DNA of 64,000 nt. Source: Pontiellaceae bacterium B1224 (GTDB taxonomy: Bacteria > Verrucomicrobiota > Kiritimatiellia > Kiritimatiellales > Pontiellaceae). The position numbers were made by a program, and so were the translations under genes. Each line of letters begins with the position of its first letter. The stretch's first letter is position 1. This document shows, one piece after another, positions 1 through 7,380 of this stretch. The notes under the pieces are model-generated. The model was given only the letters and a program-made list of their open reading frames with translations, did no database searches and had not been told where the DNA came from. The stretch is from NCBI GenBank assembly GCA_029432815.1, contig JAROBA010000021.1:1-64000 (forward strand). Reading direction: 5' to 3'.

Positions 1-278
1 TGTATACACCAAGATAATTCAAGTTAAAGTCACTTATTTTTACCGAATCTACGGGGGTTTTTTGTATGGAAGGAGCCCTTAAGGAAGTGCCATTCGGGTC
101 AGGCCCGTAATCTAGTAATCCATGGTCGTGGTCAGTCCGCCGAAGTAATGCTTTTGGTATTGCCGTTCCTTTCAGTCACTACCGATTTCATCGGTCTCGC
201 TACGCGTCCCCGCGCCCCTTTCCTATCTAAATTTCCGTGGTTGAGCCTGCTCGGTAGACAGCGGTTGCGGTCTACCTT

Positions 279-293
279 TTCCAAGCATTGGAA
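279..293. repeat. perfect 15-bp palindrome TTCCAA-GCA-TTGGAA
   Basis: One of eight perfect copies of TTCCAANNNTTGGAA in the window. It lies about 150 bp upstream of the promoter block of the GH95-like gene, too far for a simple promoter operator. Function is unknown. Confidence 0.8.
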
Positions 294-439
294 CTTTGTT
301 TGCAAAAAAATGGTCCTGTCATTTCATGGTCCTGTTAAAAATGAATCCCGCCTGCACTGTTAATCCAGATTGCCGTAATAATTTGCTGACGTCCTGTGAA
401 TAGGGGACTAACTCACCGCGCTAGATGAAATGTAATAAT

Positions 440-482
440 CCTGTATACGGGGGATTAACAGGTTTATAGATCCCTGTAGTTT
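440..482 (+). promoter_or_regulatory. shared 43-bp promoter block of the GH95-GH43-sulfatase operon
   Basis: The imperfect dyad CCTGTATACGGGGG (440-453) is followed by ATT, exactly 20 nt, and the -10-like box TAGTTT (477-482). The start would be near 489, leaving a leader of about 30 nt before the ATG at 519. The same geometry recurs at 12 other starts in the window. Confidence 0.65.
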
Positions 483-518
483 ATAGGTCTGAATCAATGT
501 GTAGACCAAGGAACGGAT

Positions 519-2885
519 ATGAAATGGATAGTATTAATTTTTGGCGTACTTGCATCGCAGCTCGCAGGTGCTGCTTCCGCAGAAACAGAGATCGACTATG
601 AAGCATTTCTGAATCGGCAGGATATGCTCTGGGATCGAGTGCCGAACCGCTGGGAAGTTTCGCCGTATACCGGAAACGGTAATGTCGGCTTTCTTTTTTA
701 TCAGGCGAAGGGCGAAGCGAAGAATGTGATTTCAATCTATGCGGGGCGGCACGATTATTACGATCATCGTGCGCCGCACGACGGAAATGAAAACCTGTGG
801 ATCTATCGCAGTCGTTTGCCGCTGGGCCATTTTAATCTGGAATCGAATGGCGATGTTCTGGATGCCGACCTGCGGTTGGACCTGTGGAATGCCGAACTGA
901 CGGGATCGATTACGACCTCGAAAGGATCGTATGCCGTGCGCGGCTTTTCGCATGCACTCATCGACGTGATCTATTTTGAGACCGATGCATCCGAGGGTGA
1001 ATCGATTCAGATCAGCTGGCATCCGGAGGTGCCTTTTGCACCGGTGCGGGCGACTCTGGATGCGGGCGGCGGACCCAAGGGCGGGAGCTGGGATCGGATG
1101 CGCACGGCTCCCTATGAGCTGCCGCCGGAGCCGACGATTAGTACCGAAAAAAACGTCACGCTCTGTTTCCAACCGCTGTACGAAAACCGCGGGGAAACCA
1201 CAACGGGGTGGGAAGTGATCGGCGAGCCGGACGCAACGCAGATTTTGCTCGCGAGTATTTACCATAGTTTCCCGGAACACGACAGTCGGGAAAAGGTGAA
1301 ACAGAATCTGTTGAAGGCCGATGAGATGCTGGCGGAGCAGTCGTTTATTCCGACGCATCAGCAGTGGTGGCATGACTACTATCCGCTCAGTTTCCTGACC
1401 ATCAACGATCCGGAGAAAGAAGCCTTTTACTGGATTCAGATGTATAAGTTTGCATCGGCCACGCGTGGCAACGGGCCGGTGATGGATCTGATGGGGCCGT
1501 GGTATCACAAAACCTTCTGGCCGATGGTCTGGGGCGACCTGAATGTGGAGCTGCAGTATTGGACGCATCTGACGGCCAACCGTCTGGATGCGGGTTCTTC
1601 GCTATGCAACTGGTTCGATAAAAACGAACAGAACCTTTATGGCAATGTACCGGATCATTGGGAAGACAGCATGGGGCTTTCCACCTGTTTTCCGCAGGAT
1701 CTGGTGGGCAGTCAGGGCGGCAGTGTGCCGGATATGCTCTGCTGGATTCTGCATAACTATTGGCTGCACTGTGATTTTGCAGGGGATCGGGAACGCATGC
1801 GCGATGGGCTGTATCCGAAGCTGAAGGCGACCATGAACAGCTACATCAATTATCTGAACGATAATCCGCTGGAATCCGAGGATGGGAAAATTCATATCAA
1901 GAAAAGCTGGTCGCCCGAATATCCGGGCGGGCGCGGGCAGGACGTGAATTTTACGATCGGTCTGATGCGCTGGAATCTGCAGACGTTGCTGGCAATTAAT
2001 GAAGAGCATAATCTGAATGATCCGCAGGCTGCGGAATGGCAGGAGATGCTGGATAACCTGGTTGAGTTTCAGATTGATGAAGACGGGCTGCGGATCGGTG
2101 CGGCCATTCCGTTTGATAAACCGCACCGTCACTATTCCCATCTGCTGCCGTTCTATCCGCTGGCCGTGCTGACGCCGGATACGCCGGAGGGCAGTGAGCT
2201 GCTGCGTACCTCGTTGGATCATTGGCTGGACGTAACGTTTAACCGGGAAAAGAAAGATACCGCGATGTCGGTCACGGGATATACCGCCACGGGCGCGGCC
2301 TCGATGTATGCCTGGCTGGGCGATGAAGATCAGGCCTATCACTACCTCGATTTTCTGATCAAACACGATCGGGTTTCCCCGACCACGATGTATGCGGAGG
2401 GTAATCCTGTGATTGAAAGCCCGCTCTCTTTTGCCACCTGCATTCACGATATGCTGCTGCAGAGCTGGGGCGGGAAGATTCGCGTTTTCCCGGCGGTACC
2501 GGAGGTCTGGGGCGATGTTGCCTTTAAGGATTTCCGGACGCAGGGCGCATTCCTGGTGAGTGCCAAGAAGGAAGCCGGTATCACGCAGTTTGTTGAGGTG
2601 GAAAGTCTGATCGGTTCGCCCTGTTTTGTGCAGACCGATATTCCGAAGCCGAAGATTTTCATTAACGGCGAGCCCGCCAAAAAGAAACAGGTCCGCGTGT
2701 TGGATGGCGGCATGTTTCAGATCGCCCTTCAGCAGGGCGACACGGTTGTTTTTACCCCCGTTGCGCTAGAGGAAACTGATTTTACAATTCGGCCGATTGC
2801 GGTTGCAGATGAAAGTAAAAATCTTTTTGGTCTGAGCGAAAAAACCGAGCGGCTTCCCGGGCATCAGCATTATTATAAAAAATAG
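519..2885 (+). CDS. secreted GH95-like glycoside hydrolase
   Basis: Predicted exported (alpha/alpha)6-barrel exo-glycosidase of 788 residues, the usual GH95 length; GH95 enzymes remove alpha-L-fucose or alpha-L-galactose. The Sec signal spans about residues 1-21. A beta-domain carrying a GNGNVG motif follows, then the barrel. Family landmarks are SPE (Glu467, matching the GH95 general acid), the HRHYSHL signature (from His536) and the DLN-V-ELQYW stretch at 340-348. In typical GH95 enzymes that stretch begins N-x-N; here the first Asn is Asp340. The start follows AAGGAA at a good distance. It is first in an operon with GH43 and sulfatase genes, under the shared promoter block. A close paralogue begins at 62146. 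Family placement is fairly firm; substrate is inferred. Confidence 0.8.
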   Translation: MKWIVLIFGVLASQLAGAASAETEIDYEAFLNRQDMLWDRVPNRWEVSPYTGNGNVGFLFYQAKGEAKNVISIYAGRHDYYDHRAPHDGNENLWIYRSRLPLGHFNLESNGDVLDADLRLDLWNAELTGSITTSKGSYAVRGFSHALIDVIYFETDASEGESIQISWHPEVPFAPVRATLDAGGGPKGGSWDRMRTAPYELPPEPTISTEKNVTLCFQPLYENRGETTTGWEVIGEPDATQILLASIYHSFPEHDSREKVKQNLLKADEMLAEQSFIPTHQQWWHDYYPLSFLTINDPEKEAFYWIQMYKFASATRGNGPVMDLMGPWYHKTFWPMVWGDLNVELQYWTHLTANRLDAGSSLCNWFDKNEQNLYGNVPDHWEDSMGLSTCFPQDLVGSQGGSVPDMLCWILHNYWLHCDFAGDRERMRDGLYPKLKATMNSYINYLNDNPLESEDGKIHIKKSWSPEYPGGRGQDVNFTIGLMRWNLQTLLAINEEHNLNDPQAAEWQEMLDNLVEFQIDEDGLRIGAAIPFDKPHRHYSHLLPFYPLAVLTPDTPEGSELLRTSLDHWLDVTFNREKKDTAMSVTGYTATGAASMYAWLGDEDQAYHYLDFLIKHDRVSPTTMYAEGNPVIESPLSFATCIHDMLLQSWGGKIRVFPAVPEVWGDVAFKDFRTQGAFLVSAKKEAGITQFVEVESLIGSPCFVQTDIPKPKIFINGEPAKKKQVRVLDGGMFQIALQQGDTVVFTPVALEETDFTIRPIAVADESKNLFGLSEKTERLPGHQHYYKK

Positions 2886-2919
2886 AGACCCAATAAAAAG
2901 ATGGCAAACGAAGGAACGC

Positions 2920-4356
2920 ATGACTAAACAACTGAAACAAAAAATCGTGTTGGGAATGTGCAGTGCATTTACACTAAGTACTGTGGCGGGCAATCCGATT
3001 CTGAAAGAGACCGATCCTGCATTTCTCTACGCGGCGGATTCTGCCGCAGAGGTTTTTGATGGGAAGGTTTATGTCTACTGCTCGCACGATCAGCCGGATG
3101 CAAAGGGGTATTCCTCCATGCAGGATTATATGATCCTCGAGTCGTCGGACATGACGAACTGGATCAATCACGGTGTGGTGCTTCGTCCGCGAACGGACGC
3201 GGGTTTTGAATATGCAGACGGGCAGATGAATGCGCCGGACTGTGCCTATAAAGATGGCTGGTATTATTGGTATTTCCCCTACAACAAAACCTACGTCGGG
3301 GTTGCGAAAAGCGAGTCTCCTATCGGGCCATGGGAATCGGCTGTTAGCACGAATATGGCCGTCATTTTTGATCCGACGGTTTTTGTGGACGACGATGGGC
3401 AGGCCTACATCTATGGCAATGACCTCAAGGTGCGGTTCAAGAAGGGACCGACGTATATCTACGGAGCAAAGCTCAAAGACAATATGATCGAGCTCGACGG
3501 TCCGTGGCATCGGCTTGCTGCAGAGAACGTCTCGGAAGCAGTGACCGTTTTCAAACGCGACGGGGTTTACTATTTCATGGCCAGACGGGGTTGGGATGAA
3601 ACGGCGTATTGGATGGCGGATAATCCGTTGCCGTATCCGGAGAATCCGGAACGTCCGAAGAACCCCATTCACAACGACCCGGAAACCGGCTACGCATCCT
3701 ATAAAGGATTGATTACAGGAAAAGAAAATCATGCGGTGAATGCGCCGGCGCACATGTCGGCCATAGAATTCAAGGACGACTGGTATTTCTTCTACCATCG
3801 CGGCGATGTTAACAGCGGGTCCGGCAACCGCCGCTCCGCCTGCGTCGACCGGATGTATTTCAATGAGGATGGCACCATTAAACCGATTGTTTACACGCTG
3901 GATGAAGGAATGAACGATGCATCGTCGGAGAATCCGCGCGGGGTTGGGACGAGTCATCTGGAAGCGGAAGGGTTTAAAAATCAGTCCGGTATCAAGGTTG
4001 AGGGATGTCGGGACATCGGTGACGGCAAGCAACTCGGTTTCATCAATAACGGGGACTGGGTTTCCTATGCGAAGGTTGATTTTGGGAACGAATCCAGAAA
4101 GGGCATTCCGCTGTATGTCCGGGCTTCGAGCAAAAACAAAGGCGGTACAATTGAGTTCCGGCTGAACAGCGAAACCGGCCCCGTTGTTGGAACGGTGGCG
4201 GTGAAAGGAACGGGCGGATGGGAAACGTATGAAACCGTTGACGGAACTCTGTCGGGCGTGAGCGGAGTTCAGGATCTCTATCTGACCTTCAGCGGTGGCG
4301 AAGGCAACCTGCTGAATCTGAACTGGATTGAATGGACGCCCGCTTCCGGTAAATAG
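2920..4356 (+). CDS. secreted GH43-type glycosidase with C-terminal CBM6
   Basis: Likely a five-bladed beta-propeller glycosidase acting on arabinose- or xylose-type linkages outside the cytoplasm. After a short signal peptide, residues about 27-335 show GH43 hallmarks: an Asp at about residue 40 in AADSAAEVFDG where the catalytic base normally sits, DPTVFVDDDG (transition-state Asp blade), and SEAVTVFKRDGVYYF, where GH43 carries its acid Glu. Residues about 345-476 are a CBM6 beta-sandwich (LEAEGF, then NNGDWVSYAKVDFG). The start follows AAGGAA. It lies 34 bp after the GH95-like gene and 25 bp before the sulfatase, so the three are probably cotranscribed. The subfamily cannot be assigned by eye. 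Confidence 0.85.
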   Translation: MTKQLKQKIVLGMCSAFTLSTVAGNPILKETDPAFLYAADSAAEVFDGKVYVYCSHDQPDAKGYSSMQDYMILESSDMTNWINHGVVLRPRTDAGFEYADGQMNAPDCAYKDGWYYWYFPYNKTYVGVAKSESPIGPWESAVSTNMAVIFDPTVFVDDDGQAYIYGNDLKVRFKKGPTYIYGAKLKDNMIELDGPWHRLAAENVSEAVTVFKRDGVYYFMARRGWDETAYWMADNPLPYPENPERPKNPIHNDPETGYASYKGLITGKENHAVNAPAHMSAIEFKDDWYFFYHRGDVNSGSGNRRSACVDRMYFNEDGTIKPIVYTLDEGMNDASSENPRGVGTSHLEAEGFKNQSGIKVEGCRDIGDGKQLGFINNGDWVSYAKVDFGNESRKGIPLYVRASSKNKGGTIEFRLNSETGPVVGTVAVKGTGGWETYETVDGTLSGVSGVQDLYLTFSGGEGNLLNLNWIEWTPASGK

Positions 4357-4381
4357 GCGGAACTCAGAAGGTGGGTTGGAG

Positions 4382-5905
4382 ATGAAAATGAATAAAAAGT
4401 CAGTCGTATTAGCGCTGGGCCTGATCGTTGCAACCAGTTTTGCAGAGCGCGCAAAACCTAATGTGATTTTCATCAAGACCGATGATCAGCGGTTCGATTC
4501 GCTGAGTATGACCGGGCATCCGGTCACAAAAACCCCGAACATTGACCGGTTGGCGAAGGAGGGGGTGTTTTTTGAAAACGCCTTTATCACCAGTCCGATC
4601 TGCGGGCCGAGCCGCGCCAATTTTATGACGGGGCAGTGGGAGCGTAAAAACCGGTTGGGGTTCCACTATGTTTCTAAAAATGTCATGCCGTACGAGGTGT
4701 TCGATAACAGCTGGCTGATGCGTCTGAAGGCGGCGGGTTATTTTACGGGCTACATTGGAAAGAACCATGTGACGGTGGGCGCGAATAAAGAACGAAACCG
4801 CTACATGCAGGAAAATATTGATTTCTGCTATATGCGGAGCGGTCATCTTGGTTTTGATCTGCACAGCAAGCAGGAGTTCCAGAACTTGAAAAACTCCAGT
4901 CAGGTGGAAGGGCTCTACGAAGCGACTGAGGTGTTCATGCGCTCGGGCGAAGACAGGGACTATTTCTTTGAGAATGCCCAGGATTCGATGAAGGATTTTC
5001 TGCATAAGCGGAATCCCGCACAACCGTTTTGTCTGTCGATCAATTTTAATCTGCCGCACGAGGCGAGTATCGGCGGGATGGGCGGAAAAGAGAGCGATCC
5101 TGAAATGTATAAATCGCTCTACAACGAGGTGCGGGATCGACAGCCGATGCCGGTCGGATATCCGAATCCGGTGTCGCTTCCGATGGATGTTTTCACGCAG
5201 GACGAGCTGATGGGGTACTACCAAAACCTCAATAAAGGAAAACTGATCGAAAAGAAAACCCGCATGTCCCGCGCGGTTACAGCCATTGATGGTTTTGTCG
5301 GGAAGCTCCGCGACGATCTGGAGGAGCTGGGCGTGGCGGAGAATACGATTCTGGTGTTTGCATCGGACCACGGGCTGATGCTCGGCGAACACGGGCTGGG
5401 CGGAAAAACCTTTCTCTATGAAGAGTCGCTGCGGATTCCGATGATTTTTTACTCCCCGTATTTCCCCGCAAAGATTCAGGGAATGGTCGTTGACGAATTG
5501 GTGGTCGGTCAGGATCTGCCCGCCACGATACTGGAGCTCTGCGGCGTTCCGGTTCCTGAGACCTATCAGGGGCAGAGCATGGTCCCGCTGATTGCCGGGA
5601 AAAAGGTGGAGTGGCGCGAAGAGGTCTTCTGCGAAAACCTGTTCACCGATCAGGGCTATCCGCGCATGGAAGCGGTACGCGGAACGGAGTGGAAATATAT
5701 CCGCTATTTCTCGAAAGAGAATGACCGCAAACAATATTTGCCTGACGCCTCGATCGAAGGCGAACAGCCCATTTATGAGGAGCTGTTTAATTTGAAAGAC
5801 GACCCGAAAGAGCAGAACAATCTTGCGGCAAATCCGGAATACAAAAACGTGCTGGATCAATATCGGACCCGGTGCCAGGAACTGGTGACAGAGTTGGCTG
5901 AATAA
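4382..5905 (+). CDS. S1-family sulfatase, secreted
   Basis: Formylglycine-dependent sulfatase removing sulfate esters from glycans in the periplasm or outside. I chose the ATG at 4382 (507 residues) over an upstream in-frame start at 4328, because the latter overlaps the GH43 gene and lacks a signal, whereas 4382 follows a GGTGGGTTGGAG ribosome site and opens a Sec signal ending near SFA-ER. Visible features are the N-terminal metal-site segment (VIFIKTDDQ), the CGPSR motif with Cys74 as the residue to be converted to formylglycine, GYIGKNHV, and the late metal-site ASDHGLMLGEHG. A maturation enzyme (anSME or FGE) is needed but none is encoded in the window. Substrate position is unknown. Confidence 0.93.
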   Translation: MKMNKKSVVLALGLIVATSFAERAKPNVIFIKTDDQRFDSLSMTGHPVTKTPNIDRLAKEGVFFENAFITSPICGPSRANFMTGQWERKNRLGFHYVSKNVMPYEVFDNSWLMRLKAAGYFTGYIGKNHVTVGANKERNRYMQENIDFCYMRSGHLGFDLHSKQEFQNLKNSSQVEGLYEATEVFMRSGEDRDYFFENAQDSMKDFLHKRNPAQPFCLSINFNLPHEASIGGMGGKESDPEMYKSLYNEVRDRQPMPVGYPNPVSLPMDVFTQDELMGYYQNLNKGKLIEKKTRMSRAVTAIDGFVGKLRDDLEELGVAENTILVFASDHGLMLGEHGLGGKTFLYEESLRIPMIFYSPYFPAKIQGMVVDELVVGQDLPATILELCGVPVPETYQGQSMVPLIAGKKVEWREEVFCENLFTDQGYPRMEAVRGTEWKYIRYFSKENDRKQYLPDASIEGEQPIYEELFNLKDDPKEQNNLAANPEYKNVLDQYRTRCQELVTELAE

Positions 5906-5926
5906 GCAACGTACTTTTCATTTCAT

Positions 5927-5969
5927 CCCCTAAACACAGGATAGACGATTTTTGTCCTCCGCTTACTAT
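5927..5969 (+). promoter_or_regulatory. shared 43-bp promoter block of the TonB-like/VWA gene
   Basis: Dyad CCCCTAAACACAGG (5927-5940), ATA, exactly 20 nt, then the -10-like TACTAT (5964-5969). The predicted start (about 5976) falls inside the palindrome at 5971-5985, so this promoter has both an upstream activator-like site and a start-site palindrome. Confidence 0.65.
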
Positions 5970-5970
5970 A

Positions 5971-5985
5971 TTCCAAACCTTGGAA
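5971..5985. promoter_or_regulatory. palindrome TTCCAA-ACC-TTGGAA at the predicted start site
   Basis: A perfect 15-bp palindrome one base after the predicted -10 box, where a bound protein would block polymerase. It pairs with another perfect copy at 6015-6029; the centres are 44 bp apart, roughly four helical turns. The operator role is inferred from position. Confidence 0.6.
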
Positions 5986-6014
5986 AGAAGTCCTCTTTGT
6001 GTTGAGGGGCCGGG

Positions 6015-6029
6015 TTCCAATGTTTGGAA
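6015..6029. promoter_or_regulatory. palindrome TTCCAA-TGT-TTGGAA in the leader
   Basis: Second perfect copy between the promoter and the ribosome site of the gene at 6051; G/C flanks extend the dyad to 17 bp (6014-6030). Confidence 0.6.
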
Positions 6030-6050
6030 CTTTTGAGGGGGATTAGAGAT

Positions 6051-7331
6051 ATGAAGAAACGTTTTTTTGCCAATCACGCCAAATCCAGCGCGGCACTGGT
6101 CAGTCTGGGTATCCATGCGGTTTTGATTGTGGTGGCCTTGTCGTTTGTTGCGGTGACGGTGATTAACAAGGAGGATGCCAAATTCGAGGCCAAACCGGTC
6201 AGCCGACCGAAGATGAACCTGCGTAAGTTACAGGTGCCAGTAAACATTAAGAAAAAGGTTCAAAAACCGAAATTACGCAAACGCATTGTCGTACAGCCGA
6301 AATTGAACAAGACGATGCCGGATATTAAAATGCCGGAAATTACCGGTGTGAAAGGTGGGCTTGGCAATGCAGCCGGCGATGGACTTGGAGGTGCGGGCGC
6401 GCTGGGTTTTTCGATGCCGGAAATCGAGCTGTTTGGTATTAAGGGCAAGGGGGAGAAAATATTCATCATTCTCGATTCCACGCCCTGGATTATGTACGAC
6501 GAGCTGGGTGGGATTCCGGCCTACACCTTGATTAAGCAGGAGCTGGTAAAAATTCTGGGTAACTTAAATTCAACCGTAGTGTTCAATGTTGCGGTGTATG
6601 GACATCAGACCGGTTCCTATACACTTTTTCCGGGCATGGTGCCGGCAACGTCCGATAATGTCGCGAAAGTTGAAGAGTGGCTTCAGCCGCTGAATGCGGT
6701 TAAAGCGGGAGGATATGGAACCAAAACGCTGGGGCCGGGCGGTAAAAAAATTGAGGGAGATGACCTCGTTGTTGAGCCGTTGAAAGGGGTGAACCACTGG
6801 AGTGAACCTGCAATGTTTGCCATGCAGCAACAGGCGGACACGGTCTTTGTTCTGGCGCATGGCTGGGGGCATCTGTTGTATGATATTGCTCCGCGTAAAC
6901 CGTGGAGCGAAGCGAAAATGGCCCGGTTCAGAGAAATACAGCAGCAGGCGAAGGAGAAACTGGCCGAGGAAAATCGAAAAAGAAAGGCCAACGGGCAGCC
7001 GGAACGCGTGCTGGTGGGCTACTCAATCGTGAAAGAGTATTTTCCCGGAACGGAAACACCTCCTTTGCCGGAACGCCATTGGTATACGCCTAAGGAAATG
7101 GCACAAGCCTATGTGAACCAAAGAAAAATAAGTGCGGCGAAAGAACAGATCAATACGATAAGAGGCAGTAAAAAGGATAAGTTTACGCTGAATGTGGTGC
7201 AGTTTGTGCCAAAGGAAGGTGCAGATGGAAAGGATGCTGAGCGTTTTAAACAAGTGACTTCCTTATTGAACGGTGAGTATCGGGCACTACCCGGAATGGA
7301 AGCCATTGAGTCGGCTCTTTCGTCGGACTAA
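6051..7331 (+). CDS. TonB-like N-terminal anchor with VWA-like domain
   Basis: No named family recognised for the full protein. I chose ATG 6051 (426 residues), which follows GAGGGGGATTAGAG, over 6024. One transmembrane helix lies at about 14-37 and acts as an uncleaved signal anchor. A Pro/Lys/Arg-rich periplasmic stretch (about 45-90) resembles the TonB or ExbD-type linker. A Gly-rich stretch (105-125) and a VWA-like fold starting near IFIILDSTPW (Asp142) follow, then a charged helix (about 290-320). The metal-site motif is DSTPW rather than DxSxS, so metal binding may be lost. The C-terminal domain of TonB proper is not visible. A close paralogue is at 34047, and 20203 shares only the N-terminal half. 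It heads an operon with an esterase and a sulfatase. A structural or sensory role at the envelope is a guess. Confidence 0.7.
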   Translation: MKKRFFANHAKSSAALVSLGIHAVLIVVALSFVAVTVINKEDAKFEAKPVSRPKMNLRKLQVPVNIKKKVQKPKLRKRIVVQPKLNKTMPDIKMPEITGVKGGLGNAAGDGLGGAGALGFSMPEIELFGIKGKGEKIFIILDSTPWIMYDELGGIPAYTLIKQELVKILGNLNSTVVFNVAVYGHQTGSYTLFPGMVPATSDNVAKVEEWLQPLNAVKAGGYGTKTLGPGGKKIEGDDLVVEPLKGVNHWSEPAMFAMQQQADTVFVLAHGWGHLLYDIAPRKPWSEAKMARFREIQQQAKEKLAEENRKRKANGQPERVLVGYSIVKEYFPGTETPPLPERHWYTPKEMAQAYVNQRKISAAKEQINTIRGSKKDKFTLNVVQFVPKEGADGKDAERFKQVTSLLNGEYRALPGMEAIESALSSD

Positions 7332-7354
7332 GAGCATGGTTTCTGGCTGAAAGT

Positions 7355-7369
7355 TTCCAATCATTGGAA
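7355..7369. promoter_or_regulatory. palindrome TTCCAA-TCA-TTGGAA before the esterase start
   Basis: Perfect copy in the 49-bp gap between two operon genes, ending just before the GGAGAG ribosome site of the gene at 7381. It could bind a protein on DNA or fold in RNA; the sequence does not distinguish these. Confidence 0.6.
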
Positions 7370-7380
7370 AATGGAGAGCT

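Larger units (their letters stand above)
1..518. other. left-edge intergenic region
   Basis: I see no convincing gene here; the only forward reading frame (148-363) has no recognisable family, signal or good ribosome site. The stretch holds two small perfect hairpins (181-195 and 253-276), the second followed by four T, which might be a weak terminator for a gene left of the window. It also holds a 10-bp direct repeat ATGGTCCTGT at 310-319 and 326-335, one perfect TTCCAANNNTTGGAA palindrome (279-293) and the shared promoter block at 440-482. Confidence 0.6.

Noticed and set aside
310-335. Direct repeat ATGGTCCTGT twice with period 16
   Set aside because: Only two short units; too little to call a CRISPR, insertion sequence end or regulatory array.
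148-363. Forward 71-residue reading frame at the left edge
   Set aside because: No recognisable domain, no ribosome site, and the stretch contains hairpins and a palindrome typical of intergenic DNA.
2974-5860. Long minus-strand frames (500 and 483 residues) opposite the GH43 and sulfatase genes
   Set aside because: They lie wholly opposite genes with clear family motifs and have Arg/His/Ile-rich compositions typical of antisense shadows of GC-rich codons.
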